Shown here piece after piece: positions 15,981 through 25,168 of a stretch of 34,845 nucleotides of DNA. The position numbers and the translations under genes are program-made. Source of the DNA: an uncultured Clostridia bacterium (GTDB taxonomy: Bacteria; Bacillota; Clostridia; Oscillospirales; Acutalibacteraceae); assembly GCA_944384895.1 (NCBI GenBank), contig CALWVB010000139.1, forward strand, positions 1 through 34,845. Direction: 5' to 3'. Position 1 is the stretch's first letter. Each line of letters starts with the position of its first letter. Below the pieces are notes generated by a model. It searched no databases. It saw only the letters and a list, made by a program, of their open reading frames with translations, and was not told the origin of the DNA.

Positions 15981-16775
15981 ATGAGTCAATTCAGCGCTGC
16001 TATGCTGATGTCATTAATTGCCGGAGGGGCAACAGCTATAGGAAGCTTAATGGTTATGTTTGGCAATAAAACCAATACTCGCTTTTTATCATTTGCATTA
16101 GGCTTTTCAGCAGGTATAATGGTATATATATCAATAGCATGCTTACTTCCGGAATCTGTAGAATATTTATCATATGAATTAGACACTGTAAAAGCTGGGT
16201 TATTATCTATAGTATTTATGTTGATAGGCATAGCTTTATCAGCTGTTATAGATACATTTGTACCAGAATTTGAAAATCCGCATTCATTAAAAAAAGTTGA
16301 AGATACACATGATAAAAATATAAATAGTCTTTATAGGGTAGGCGTTATGTCAGCTGTTGCTATTGCAATACATAATTTTCCAGAAGGTATAGCAACTTTT
16401 ATGACAGGTTATGGTGATATATCAAAAGGAATGTCTATAGCTTTTGCAGTAGCGCTTCATAATATCCCAGAAGGTATAGCTGTATCAATACCACTTTATT
16501 ATGCTACTGGAAGCCGAAAAAAGGCTTTTGTATTATCTGCTTTATCCGGACTTACAGAACCTCTGGGAGCATTGCTTGCTTATTTAATATTAGCTCCGTT
16601 TATGTCCGATTATCTTATGGGTGCTATTTATTCTGCTATAGCAGGTATTATGCTATATATATCATTTGATGAATTATTGCCCGCATCAAGACAATATGGT
16701 CATGAACATTCATCGGTATTTGGAGTTATGATCGGTATAGCAGTTATTGCAGTAGGGTTATTATTTACTCATTAA
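15981..16775 (+). CDS. zupT: ZIP-family metal transporter (ZupT-like)
   Basis: This is a 264-residue inner-membrane permease that imports zinc and possibly iron or manganese. Eight hydrophobic segments are spread over the length. The two metal-binding repeats characteristic of the family are present: AIHNFPEGIATF (about residues 131-142) and ALHNIPEGIAVS (about 158-169), and SFDELLPA closes the core. The variable loop between segments 3 and 4 carries a DTHDKN stretch. The SD AAAGGTGG precedes the ATG. It is a single-gene unit closed by a hairpin at 16808-16839. Confidence 0.93.
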   Translation: MSQFSAAMLMSLIAGGATAIGSLMVMFGNKTNTRFLSFALGFSAGIMVYISIACLLPESVEYLSYELDTVKAGLLSIVFMLIGIALSAVIDTFVPEFENPHSLKKVEDTHDKNINSLYRVGVMSAVAIAIHNFPEGIATFMTGYGDISKGMSIAFAVALHNIPEGIAVSIPLYYATGSRKKAFVLSALSGLTEPLGALLAYLILAPFMSDYLMGAIYSAIAGIMLYISFDELLPASRQYGHEHSSVFGVMIGIAVIAVGLLFTH

Positions 16776-16807
16776 TATAATTTAGCTTAAACAAAATAAT
16801 AGAAAAA

Positions 16808-16839
16808 AGCGTCTGGTCACTTTATTATGACTGGACGCT
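16808..16839 (+). terminator. Terminator hairpin after zupT
   Basis: AGCGTCTGGTCA (16808-16819) pairs with TGACTGGACGCT (16828-16839) over 12 bp, two of them G-U, with loop CTTTATTA. AAAAAA precedes and AATTCAGTTT follows, so it could also serve the opposite strand. Confidence 0.7.
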
Positions 16840-16934
16840 AATTCAGTTTAGTAAATTATTTTAAATATTGATAAATTTAATATAAATTATAAAATAAAAA
16901 GTGAAAAGAATTTTAATATATCAGGAGGATGATT

Positions 16935-17339
16935 ATGGAATATTATGAACATAAAATACAATATTATGAAACAGATAAAATGCAAGTAACGCACCATTCA
17001 AATTATATTAGATTTATGGAAGAAGCAAGGGTTTATTTTTTAGATAAAATTGGATGAGGTTATGATAAAATGGAAAAAGAAGGCATTATATCCCCAGTTG
17101 TCAGCATAACATGCGATTATAAAAAGACTACAACATTTACAGATGTCATATGTATATCTATTAATGTATTGGAAATAAGCCCGGCTAAATTAAAGCTAAG
17201 TTATATAATGACAGTGGATAATCATATTGTTTGTACTGCAAGCAGTACGCATTGCTTTCTTAAAGATGGTAAGCCGATAAATATAAAAAGACAATATCCT
17301 GAATTTTATAATTTAATGAATGATTTATCACAAAAGTAA
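16935..17339 (+). pseudogene. Acyl-CoA thioesterase (4HBT, YbgC/FcbC type) with in-frame TGA
   Basis: From ATG 16935 (SD AGGAGG just upstream) the frame encodes 134 residues of a hotdog-fold thioesterase: HKIQYYETDKMQVTHHSNYIRFMEEARVYFLDKIG, then a TGA (17055-17057, codon 41), then GYDKMEKEGIISPVVSITCDYKKTTTFTDVI and the rest. The catalytic Asp region YYETDKM and the HHSNYIRFMEEAR helix are intact. Trp is plausible at this position in relatives, so TGG to TGA is the simplest explanation. TGA ends other genes here (fchA, folD), so recoding is unlikely. The downstream ATG at 17070 could make only a C-terminal piece. Confidence 0.8.
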
Positions 17340-17457
17340 TTTTGATCTTAATTAAATATGTTAAATAAATATTTAAATATAAGAATCCAAAGTAAAAATA
17401 AGTATACTTTATTATTTTTATTAATAGAAAATATTTACTATTGCGTTACCGTTACAA

Positions 17458-17634
17458 GGGGGGCGCCTGCGCAGCGCATCTTTAAGATGCGCTAGATGCA
17501 AAATAATAACTGATAAATCAAGGTTGTATTATAATATAAACAAATATAGTCTTAATGAAGTTATTTTCGTAATATAACCAGATTATTTTGCATAGAGCAA
17601 CCATATTTCATATGTTTGCACGCAGGCGCCCCCA
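17458..17634 (+). repeat. Cloverleaf repeat, copy 6 (G-to-P orientation)
   Basis: The outer stem is GGGGGCGCCTGCG (to 17471) with CGCAGGCGCCCCC (17621-17633). The G arm is AGCGCATCT-TTA-AGATGCGCT (17473-17493), the central arm ATGCAAAATAAT (17496-17507) with ATTATTTTGCAT (17582-17593), and the P arm GCAACCATAT-TTC-ATATGTTTGC (17597-17619) with one mismatch. GCGTTAC flanks it as a direct repeat (17443-17449 and 17639-17645). A P-side terminus motif (GGATATTATTTAA) lies near 17749-17762. Confidence 0.9.
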
Positions 17635-17769
17635 ATGGGCGTTACTTTTCACTTTTTTGTTATTTTATTTAGTTTGGATTTTATTTTAAAATGAATTAAT
17701 CAAGTTATAATTATTTATTTATATATTTTATATGTATGTTTTATATTATGGATATTATTTAAATTGCCT

Positions 17770-17799
17770 TTGACAAAATGAAAATTTAAATAATAATAA
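17770..17799 (+). promoter_or_regulatory. Promoter of the nucleotidyltransferase/PMM-like gene
   Basis: TTGACA (17770-17775) is followed after 18 bp by TAATAA (17794-17799). It sits just beyond the P-side end of repeat copy 6, about 120 bp before the gene. Confidence 0.5.
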
Positions 17800-17919
17800 C
17801 TCAAAATTTAATGCAATTATATATAGAATAAAAATAATTGAATTAGGTTAGAATGACCCTCTTTTGGCAATAATATTATAAATTAGCTTGATTCGGAAAA
17901 AAGGAGCGGTCATAAAAAT

Positions 17920-20232
17920 ATGAAAGCAGTTATAATTGCAGGACAAGATGGAAAAAATCTACGTCCGTTAACATGCAACATACCATTGGCAATGGTAAGA
18001 ATATGTTCAAAACCTATATTAAAATATATATTGGATTTATTATCATTAAATGGATGTGATAAAGCAGCAATAACATTAGGCTATTTGCCGTCCAAGATAA
18101 CAGATGAATTCCCAGATGATATATATAAGAATATATTTCTAGATTTTATTGACAGTATACCAATAGACGGACAAGCACAGCTTATAAAAACAGCTGCTTA
18201 TGATTATAATGAAGATTTTATGGTTATAAAGGGCGATATTATAACATCAATTGATTTGAATGTTGCTATGGAACATCATAAAATGAGCGGTGCAGATGTT
18301 ACAATAATTACTACTCAATGCAATAATCCCAATGACAGATCTTTAATAAGCATTAACAATCAAAGTAAAGTGGACGGTATAATTAATAATCCTTCATGGG
18401 CCAATATTGTAACAAATACAATTGATGCTGGGATATATATTTTTAAACCTGAGGTATTAAAATATATACAAATGGAAGAAAAATGGGATATTAATACTCA
18501 GCTTTTGCCATATTTATTAGAAAAAGGTATTGATATAAGAGCATATGAACCAGATGGATATATAAAATGTATAAATAGTATAGATACTTATATATCATGT
18601 CAAAGGGATGTATTGGATAATAAGATTAAATGCTGTGCAGGAGAGATTGCTGAAGGTATTTATTGCAAAAATGAATTGCCAAAAGGTGATTATACTATAC
18701 TTCCACCAGTTTATTTTGGAGAAAATATTGCTATTGGAAATAATACGGTTATAGGACCATACAGCGTTATTGAAGATGGATGTTCAATAGGAAAGGGAGC
18801 CAATATAAAAGGTTCGCTTATGCTTACATGCAGTACATGCGGTGATAAAGCATCATTAACAGGGGCTGTGATATGCAGTGGTGCAAAAATAAAAAAATAT
18901 GCATCTGTATATGAAGATAGTATAATTGGAAACAGTGCAGTAATAGGAGAAGGCGCAGCAGTTAATGCTAATATAGCGGTATGGCCAGGGAAAAAGGTAG
19001 AAAATAAAGCTATTATAAAAGAAAATTTAAGATATGGTTTAGCAAAAAGCGAATTATTTGATGATGAAGGAATATCAGGAACAACATGCTGTGAAATAAC
19101 GCCGGAATTATGTTCAAAAATTGGAGCCGCTATAGGCAGCATCTATAAGGGTGCCAGGATAGGAGTAGGTTCTGGGTTTTCCAGGGCATCATCTATGATG
19201 AAAATGGCGGTTATTTCAGGAATATTATCTTCAGGAGCCCAGCCGCTTGATTTTGGCAGCCTTATATATTCACAATTTAATTTTTCTACAAGTTTTTGCG
19301 GCATAAAAATGGGAATATATATATCTTCATCAGCTAATACATTTATGTATATAATAGGTGAAGGCGGTCTGCCAATTTCTCGGGATATTGAACGGGAAAT
19401 AGAATCAAGAGTAAATAATGACGAATTTATCCGTTGTGGATGGGATAGTATAAAAGAAACAATGGATATGACAGGTATGGGCGGAATATACCGTCAAGAA
19501 TTAATAGGATTAGCATCAGGCAGTCTTATAGGATTAAAAATAACAGTAAAAGCATCCGATAGGCAGTGCAGACAGTTATTAAACGATACATTGGAAAAAT
19601 TAGACTGTGGCAGCGGAGAAAATATTAATGTGCATATAGGCGGTTCCGGACGACAGGCAGCATTTTATAGTGAAGAAACAGGATATATCTGGCCGGAAAG
19701 AGTATTGGCAATGAGTTGTATACCGGAATTTGAAAATGGCAGAGATGTAGCATTACCGGCAGATGCACCAGCTGTTATAGATGAAATTGCAGCTCATTAT
19801 GGAAGAAAGGTAAAAAGATATATGTGCTGTCCAACAGATGGATGTGATAAAGAGGCGCGTTTACTGGCAGCACAACAGCATTTTACAAGAGACGGCTTTT
19901 TTCAGGTAATAAAAATATTAGATTATATGAAACAAAAAAATATTACACTTGCACAATATAATAGTAGGCTACCGGAATTTTCTGTTGTAAAAAAAGCTAT
20001 GTATGTTTCAAATAAGATTGGCGGTATAATGAGAAATTTAAGTGAAAAAGGGAAAAGAACAATTGAAGGAATTGAGATAGACACAGGTGAAAGATGCCGT
20101 AGAATGCTTGTTAAACCTACAAAAAGAGGAAAAATGCTGCAAATGATAATTGAGGCTATAGATACTGAAACAGCAAGCGAACTTTGTTCAGGATTAGAAA
20201 AATTTATAACAGAAAATAATATGGAAAAATAA
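17920..20232 (+). CDS. Fused sugar nucleotidyltransferase / phosphomannomutase-like protein, eroded motifs
   Basis: The 770-residue protein has three parts: an NTP-transferase domain (1-235), a left-handed beta-helix with hexapeptide repeats (about 250-370, GNNTVIGPYSVIEDGCSIGKGANIKG) and a phosphoglucomutase/phosphomannomutase-like part (about 385-770). Fusions of this kind are usually annotated as mannose-1-phosphate guanylyltransferase. The nucleotide-binding signature is abnormal: AGQDGKNLRPLT instead of AGGxGTRLRPLT, and PLAM instead of PKPM. No TASHNP-type phosphoserine loop is seen in the mutase part. The frame is intact, so the protein is made but may be a pseudoenzyme or have a changed function. 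GGAG precedes the ATG. It stands alone between repeat copies 6 and 7. Confidence 0.85.
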   Translation: MKAVIIAGQDGKNLRPLTCNIPLAMVRICSKPILKYILDLLSLNGCDKAAITLGYLPSKITDEFPDDIYKNIFLDFIDSIPIDGQAQLIKTAAYDYNEDFMVIKGDIITSIDLNVAMEHHKMSGADVTIITTQCNNPNDRSLISINNQSKVDGIINNPSWANIVTNTIDAGIYIFKPEVLKYIQMEEKWDINTQLLPYLLEKGIDIRAYEPDGYIKCINSIDTYISCQRDVLDNKIKCCAGEIAEGIYCKNELPKGDYTILPPVYFGENIAIGNNTVIGPYSVIEDGCSIGKGANIKGSLMLTCSTCGDKASLTGAVICSGAKIKKYASVYEDSIIGNSAVIGEGAAVNANIAVWPGKKVENKAIIKENLRYGLAKSELFDDEGISGTTCCEITPELCSKIGAAIGSIYKGARIGVGSGFSRASSMMKMAVISGILSSGAQPLDFGSLIYSQFNFSTSFCGIKMGIYISSSANTFMYIIGEGGLPISRDIEREIESRVNNDEFIRCGWDSIKETMDMTGMGGIYRQELIGLASGSLIGLKITVKASDRQCRQLLNDTLEKLDCGSGENINVHIGGSGRQAAFYSEETGYIWPERVLAMSCIPEFENGRDVALPADAPAVIDEIAAHYGRKVKRYMCCPTDGCDKEARLLAAQQHFTRDGFFQVIKILDYMKQKNITLAQYNSRLPEFSVVKKAMYVSNKIGGIMRNLSEKGKRTIEGIEIDTGERCRRMLVKPTKRGKMLQMIIEAIDTETASELCSGLEKFITENNMEK

Positions 20233-20387
20233 ATAATCAGTAATTTAAATATAAAGAAAAGAATATTTATAAAATATAATCTAATGGAAATGTTATAGGA
20301 ATAATAAAAAACAAAAAAATATTATAATACCTGATAAAAAATAGACTAAGATAAACAAAAGCGTATGAAAAGTACTGTTTCTGAAAA

Positions 20388-20632
20388 GGGGGGCGCCTGC
20401 GTAGCGCATCTTTTTAAGATGCGCCGGATGCAAAATAATAGCTGTTAATTTAGCACAGGCTAATATATAGAATATGTATTGTTTAAGCGACAGTATCTTT
20501 ATATTAAGAATTATTTTGCATTTAGCCGCCATATTGTGAAATATACGGGTGAAAATTACTATTATTTTGTTTCGGTTTCTGTCAAACATTTTGGCCATCT
20601 GTCATGCAATATGGCGGCACGCAGGCGCCCCC
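20388..20632 (+). repeat. Cloverleaf repeat, copy 7 (G-to-P orientation, expanded P arm)
   Basis: The outer stem GGGGGCGCCTGCGT (to 20402) pairs with ACGCAGGCGCCCCC (20619-20632). The G arm is GCGCATCTT-TTT-AAGATGCGC (20404-20424), and the central arm ATGCAAAATAAT (20428-20439) with ATTATTTTGCAT (20510-20521). The P arm is GCCGCCATATTG (20525-20536) with CAATATGGCGGC (20607-20618), a perfect 12-bp stem. Instead of a 3-nt loop it holds 70 nt (20537-20606). The P-side terminus at 20731-20750 is identical over 20 bp to the complement of the copy 5 terminus. Confidence 0.9.
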
Positions 20633-20760
20633 TTTAACCTTTCTGTAACCGGTAGTTTTTACTGTAAGTTTTCAAATAAGAATAATTAATCTAACTATAT
20701 ATAAAGACAACCTTATTATTAAAATGTATAATTTAGATTAATATAGCTTTCTTGAAATTC

Positions 20761-20789
20761 TTGACAAAGACAAATGCAAAAGGTATGAT
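20761..20789 (+). promoter_or_regulatory. Promoter of rnj
   Basis: TTGACA (20761-20766), a 17-bp spacer and TATGAT (20784-20789) form a strong sigma-A promoter about 440 bp upstream of rnj. The -10 lies in a perfect 16-bp palindrome, TATGATTATAATCATA (20784-20799). Confidence 0.65.
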
Positions 20790-20841
20790 TATAATCATAT
20801 TGACAAATACACCAATTGACGTATATGTCAATGACAAATAC
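20784..20841 (+). promoter_or_regulatory. Operator-like repeats at the rnj promoter
   Basis: Three ordered features lie here: the 16-bp palindrome over the -10, an ATTGAC-N6-GTCAAT inverted repeat (20815-20832) and an exact direct repeat TGACAAATAC (20801-20810 and 20832-20841, 31 bp apart). The arrangement suggests binding by a dimeric or cooperative regulator. The protein is not identified. Confidence 0.45.
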
Positions 20842-21230
20842 GTTAATAATTTATAAATACAGTTCGGTATATTTATAAGATATTAATAATTCATAAAGTA
20901 TATTTTATCCGTTGCGAACGGTTTATTATATTTTTTATCTCTGGAGAATATTTATATTTTAAATTAAGAGTTTTTTGCATAGCGCAGGGCAATAAAACTG
21001 TATATATCCCAGAGATGTACATCTTATTTTTATAAAATTTTATATGAGAGCTATAATATAGGTAATACAGATAATTTTATGTAATGGAATAAAATAAAGG
21101 GAATAATCATAAATTTTAATTATATAAAACTATTTATATATGAAAGGGCATAACGAAAAAATATTCGGTATGCTTTAGTTATTTGTATGCCTATAAGACA
21201 GCCTCTCAAAGATTATGGAGGTAAATTTTA
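20842..21230 (+). other. Long leader of rnj with several hairpins
   Basis: This stretch without a gene contains CCGTT-GCG-AACGG followed by a T-rich tract (about 20929-20960), an ATCTCTGG/CCAGAGAT pair (20937-20944 with 21009-21016), the 12-bp palindrome AGATGTACATCT (21013-21024) and a GCATA...TATGC hairpin near 21147-21172. If the promoter at 20761 is used, it is transcribed as a leader of over 400 nt. No known riboswitch was recognised. Confidence 0.5.
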
Positions 21231-23030
21231 GTGACATCTGAAGTGAAAAATGTATTGCTGGAGAAAAAACCAGTAAAATCAGCGGCTGTACAAGTTAGAA
21301 AAAAAGGATCAGTACGCCGCCGTCCATCGCAGGGGACAAGGCATAAAAGTAAGATACTGCCTGTAGATACTCCTAATCCGGTAAAAATATATTTTTTAGG
21401 CGGATTAAATGAAATAGGTAAAAATATTACTTTATATGAATGCTGTGGAGATATGATAATAGTAGATTGCGGTATGGCTTTCCCAGAAAGCGATATGTTG
21501 GGAGTAGATTTAGTTATACCAGATTTTACTTTTATAGAAAAAAACCGCGATAAAATTCGTGGAATATTTTTAACCCATGGTCATGAGGATCATATTGGAG
21601 CATTACCATATTTATTAAAAGTTATAAATGTTCCTATATATGGCACAAGGCTTACTTTAGGACTTGTTGAAGCAAAGCTTAAAGAGCATAATCTTTCAGC
21701 AAAAGCAAAATTAATAGTAACAGATTCAGGCGACCGTGTAGATGTAGGCTGCTTTGGGGTAGAATTTATAAGAGTAAATCATTCTATACCTGATTCAGTT
21801 GCATTTGCTATTAATACACCGTCTGGAGTAATAGTACAAACAGGAGACTTTAAAATTGACTGTACTCCTATACAGGGAGAAATGATTGATATAGCTCGTT
21901 TATCTGAATTAGGAAAACAGGGTGTATTAGCGCTTTTAGCTGATTCGACTAATGCAGAAAAACCGGGATATACAAATTCTGAACGTTCGGTTGGACAATC
22001 ATTTGATATTTTATTTAAAAGAGCTGCTGATAAACGTATAATAATAGCAACATTTGCTTCAAATATACAAAGGGTACAACAAATAATAAATGCAGCTCAG
22101 GCTCATGGAAGAAAAGTGGCTGTATCAGGCCGCAGTATGATAAATGTTGTTAATATAGCTGTTGAATTAGGATATTTACAAGTGCCGGATGGTGTTATAA
22201 TTGATATAGATACAATAAACCGGTATCCGGATGAAAAGGTTGTGCTTATAACTACAGGAAGCCAAGGCGAACCTATGTCAGCTCTGACACGTATGGCTTT
22301 TGCTGATCATCGTAAAGTGGAAGTAGGCCCGCATGATTTTATAATAATTTCAGCAACACCTATTCCAGGCAATGAAAAGACGGTCAGCAAGGTAGTAAAC
22401 GAACTGTTGAAACATGGCTGTGAAGTTATTTATGAAAAAATGTATGAAGTACATTCATCTGGACATGCATGCCAGGAAGAACTTAAAATAATGATGGGTA
22501 TAGTAAAGCCTAAATATTTTATTCCTGTTCATGGCGAGCGTAAACATCTTATGAAACATGCTGAGCTTGCTAAATCAATGGGTATACCTAATAAAAATAT
22601 ATTGATAGCTGATATAGGCAATCAGGTGGAAATTGATGAAAATAAAATGCGTCTTGCTGGAACGGTACCGGCCGGCCATGTAATGGTAGATGGACTTGGT
22701 GTAGGAGATGTAGGCAGCATAGTATTAAGAGACCGTAAACATTTATCTGAAGATGGTATAATAGTTGTGGTTACTACAATAGATGCTGAAGATGGCCATA
22801 TATTGACAGGACCGGATGTTATTTCAAGAGGTTTTGTATATGTAAGGGAATCGGAAAGCTTATTGGATAATGCAAAAATAATTGTACAGGATGTATTGGA
22901 AACATGCGTTAATAAAAATATACGTGAATGGGGTACTATAAAAAATAAAGTCAGGGATGAATTATCTCGTTATTTATATGAAAAAACTAAGAGAAGCCCT
23001 ATGATATTACCTGTTATAATGGAAATATAA
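21231..23030 (+). CDS. rnj: Ribonuclease J
   Basis: RNase J is a metallo-beta-lactamase/beta-CASP nuclease with 5'-3' exonuclease and endonuclease activity, central to mRNA decay and rRNA maturation in Bacillota. The metal motif THGHEDHIGALPYLL (HxHxDH) lies near residue 117; NHSIPDSVA, QTGDFKID and LADSTNAEKPGY follow, and the beta-CASP part ends with VHGERKHLMKHAELA. The length of 599 is slightly long because of a basic N-terminal extension (KKGSVRRRPSQGTRHKSK). The start is GTG 21231, with GGAGG 8-9 nt before it. It opens the rnj-gdpP-rplI-dnaB run, and its long structured leader is noted separately. Confidence 0.97.
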   Translation: MTSEVKNVLLEKKPVKSAAVQVRKKGSVRRRPSQGTRHKSKILPVDTPNPVKIYFLGGLNEIGKNITLYECCGDMIIVDCGMAFPESDMLGVDLVIPDFTFIEKNRDKIRGIFLTHGHEDHIGALPYLLKVINVPIYGTRLTLGLVEAKLKEHNLSAKAKLIVTDSGDRVDVGCFGVEFIRVNHSIPDSVAFAINTPSGVIVQTGDFKIDCTPIQGEMIDIARLSELGKQGVLALLADSTNAEKPGYTNSERSVGQSFDILFKRAADKRIIIATFASNIQRVQQIINAAQAHGRKVAVSGRSMINVVNIAVELGYLQVPDGVIIDIDTINRYPDEKVVLITTGSQGEPMSALTRMAFADHRKVEVGPHDFIIISATPIPGNEKTVSKVVNELLKHGCEVIYEKMYEVHSSGHACQEELKIMMGIVKPKYFIPVHGERKHLMKHAELAKSMGIPNKNILIADIGNQVEIDENKMRLAGTVPAGHVMVDGLGVGDVGSIVLRDRKHLSEDGIIVVVTTIDAEDGHILTGPDVISRGFVYVRESESLLDNAKIIVQDVLETCVNKNIREWGTIKNKVRDELSRYLYEKTKRSPMILPVIMEI

Positions 23031-23071
23031 TTTTTATAAATAAAAAATTATATGAAGGAGGAGTGATAGCT

Positions 23072-25120
23072 TTGAAAAGAAAAGGGTATTTGCCGCTTCT
23101 GTTTCTTGCATTAGTAATATTTTGCGTGGTTTTAGTAGCTTTTACAATAACTGCATGGTTTACGCATAATGTACAGCTGTTTATTGCGCAGGCAGTTGTA
23201 TCGGTTGTGGCAATAGCGTTTTCAGTATATTGTATTGCTGATTTCAGACGGCAAAACTATAATTATATAAAACAGGTATCCTCCTATTTAAATGCTGCAA
23301 ATAAAGAAAGTATAGCAGGAATTCCTATACCAGTAATGGCTGTCAATAAAAACGGCATAATAAAATGGTATAATGAATCAATGAGGCTTTCTGTATTTGG
23401 TTCAAAAGATTATATAGGATTAAATTATGAAAAGGTATTAGGTAAACATACGCTGGAAGAATTGGCTGACAGTACGGTTGAATTAACGTTTAATAAAAAA
23501 ATATATTCAGTTTTTACCGGAAAAATACAAACTTCCGGCGATTACATATATGCAATGTATTTTGTTGATGAAACTACGCTGAAAAATACCAGTCGTGAAT
23601 ATAATGAATCCAGGCCGGTTGTAGCTCATGTTATAATAGATAATATGGAAGATTTATTGCAGCATGCTAAAGAAAGCGAACGTGCTCAATTATCGGTTAA
23701 AATAGAAACCATATTGGAAAAATGGTTAAGCGGTACCACGGGATTTTTTAAGAAAATAAATAATTCACGATTTTTAGTAGTAATGGAAGAACGCCATCTC
23801 AGAAAAACTATAGAAGATAAATTTTCCGTATTAGACGAAGTGCGTGAAGTAACAGTAGGAGAACGTACTAACGCCACTTTATCAATAGGGGTAGGCCGCG
23901 GAGGAAAAACTTTTAAAGATTGTGAAGCTATGTCAAGACAGGCTTTAGAAATGGCTTTAGGGCGCGGCGGCGACCAGGCGGCGGTAAAAACCGATCAAGG
24001 GTATGAATTTTATGGCGGCGTCTCAAAAGGTATAGAAAAACAGAGCAGAGTACGTACAAGAAGTATAGCTAATGCGTTAACTCAGCTTGTATTAAGAAGC
24101 GATAATGTATTAGTTATGGGCCATAGTGCATCTGATCTTGACTGTTTAGGCGCGGCTGTCGGCCTTTGGAGAGCAATAAGGACGATAGGAAAACCATGTT
24201 CAATAGTAATTGACAGGGAAAAAACTTTAGCTATGCCTCTTATAAAAAAACTTGATAATATGGGTTATGCAAATATAATGGTATCGCCCCAGGAAGCGCT
24301 TACTATGATAACAAGGCGAACAACGCTTATTATAGTTGATACACATAATCCAAATTTCCTTGAATCAAGCGAAGTATATAAAAATTGCCGTACTATAGTT
24401 GTAATAGACCATCATAGAAGGATGGTTGACCATATAGATAACGCAATGATATTCTTCCATGAACCTATAGCGTCTTCAGCATCTGAAATGGTAGCTGAGC
24501 TTATTCAATATATGGATGACAGCGCTATAGGAGCTGTAGAAGCAGGAGCTTTATTATCCGGTATTATGCTGGATACAAAGAATTTTATTTTGCGTACCGG
24601 AGTTCGTACATTTGAAGCGGCTGCATATCTCCGTAAAAAAGGCGCTGATACTGTAGAAGTAAAACAGCTGTTTAATAGTTCAATTGAAAGTTATCAGCAG
24701 AAAGCGCAGTTAGTAGCATGTGCAAAAATATATAAAAGAAACGCTATTGCATGCGCTCAGCACGGCGGAAAAGAAATGAGGATATGTTCGGCGCAGGCTG
24801 CGGATGAATTATTATCAATCGAAAATGTGGATGCGTCTTATGTTATGTATGCAGATAATGATAATGTATATATATCAGCGCGTTCAATGGGCTTAGTTAA
24901 CGTACAGCTTGTTATGGAATGCTTAGGAGGCGGAGGCCATCAAACTATGGCTGGTGCACAGCTTGCAGGAATAAAGCTGGATGAAGCTTATACAAAACTT
25001 ATTGCGGCTATAGATTCATGCAGCAGCGGTAAACCGTCAAAACCTATGCTTCCAGGGAAAATAAAAGATGAAAAAATAGAAAAAACAGACAATATACAGC
25101 AATTAGAAGAAATAAAATAA
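23072..25120 (+). CDS. gdpP: Cyclic-di-AMP phosphodiesterase GdpP
   Basis: GdpP degrades the second messenger c-di-AMP, which controls potassium and osmotic balance. Two membrane helices (about residues 6-28 and 31-52) anchor it, followed by a PAS-like domain, a degenerate GGDEF domain (about 170-300, without GGDEF residues), a DHH domain with GHSASDLDCLGAAVGL, IIVDTHNP and VIDHHRR, and a DHHA1 domain with GGGGHQTMAGAQL. The catalytic His/Asp residues are all present. I chose TTG 23072 (682 residues), since AAGGAGG overlaps the GTG at 23063 and is well spaced for TTG. Neighbouring rplI and dnaB give the usual Bacillota order. Confidence 0.95.
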   Translation: MKRKGYLPLLFLALVIFCVVLVAFTITAWFTHNVQLFIAQAVVSVVAIAFSVYCIADFRRQNYNYIKQVSSYLNAANKESIAGIPIPVMAVNKNGIIKWYNESMRLSVFGSKDYIGLNYEKVLGKHTLEELADSTVELTFNKKIYSVFTGKIQTSGDYIYAMYFVDETTLKNTSREYNESRPVVAHVIIDNMEDLLQHAKESERAQLSVKIETILEKWLSGTTGFFKKINNSRFLVVMEERHLRKTIEDKFSVLDEVREVTVGERTNATLSIGVGRGGKTFKDCEAMSRQALEMALGRGGDQAAVKTDQGYEFYGGVSKGIEKQSRVRTRSIANALTQLVLRSDNVLVMGHSASDLDCLGAAVGLWRAIRTIGKPCSIVIDREKTLAMPLIKKLDNMGYANIMVSPQEALTMITRRTTLIIVDTHNPNFLESSEVYKNCRTIVVIDHHRRMVDHIDNAMIFFHEPIASSASEMVAELIQYMDDSAIGAVEAGALLSGIMLDTKNFILRTGVRTFEAAAYLRKKGADTVEVKQLFNSSIESYQQKAQLVACAKIYKRNAIACAQHGGKEMRICSAQAADELLSIENVDASYVMYADNDNVYISARSMGLVNVQLVMECLGGGGHQTMAGAQLAGIKLDEAYTKLIAAIDSCSSGKPSKPMLPGKIKDEKIEKTDNIQQLEEIK

Positions 25121-25168
25121 TAAAAATCATCCCAGATTAATTAGATAAAAGAAAGGATGTATAAAAAA

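Noticed and set aside
17055..17057. TGA as selenocysteine or as Trp by genetic-code change
   Set aside because: TGA terminates other intact genes in the window, no selenocysteine-insertion-like hairpin was evident right after it, and the family does not use Sec. A nonsense mutation is simpler.
20293..20598. 101-residue minus-strand frame across repeat copy 7
   Set aside because: It is made of the repeat's own arms and loop, has no SD, and no counterpart in other copies.
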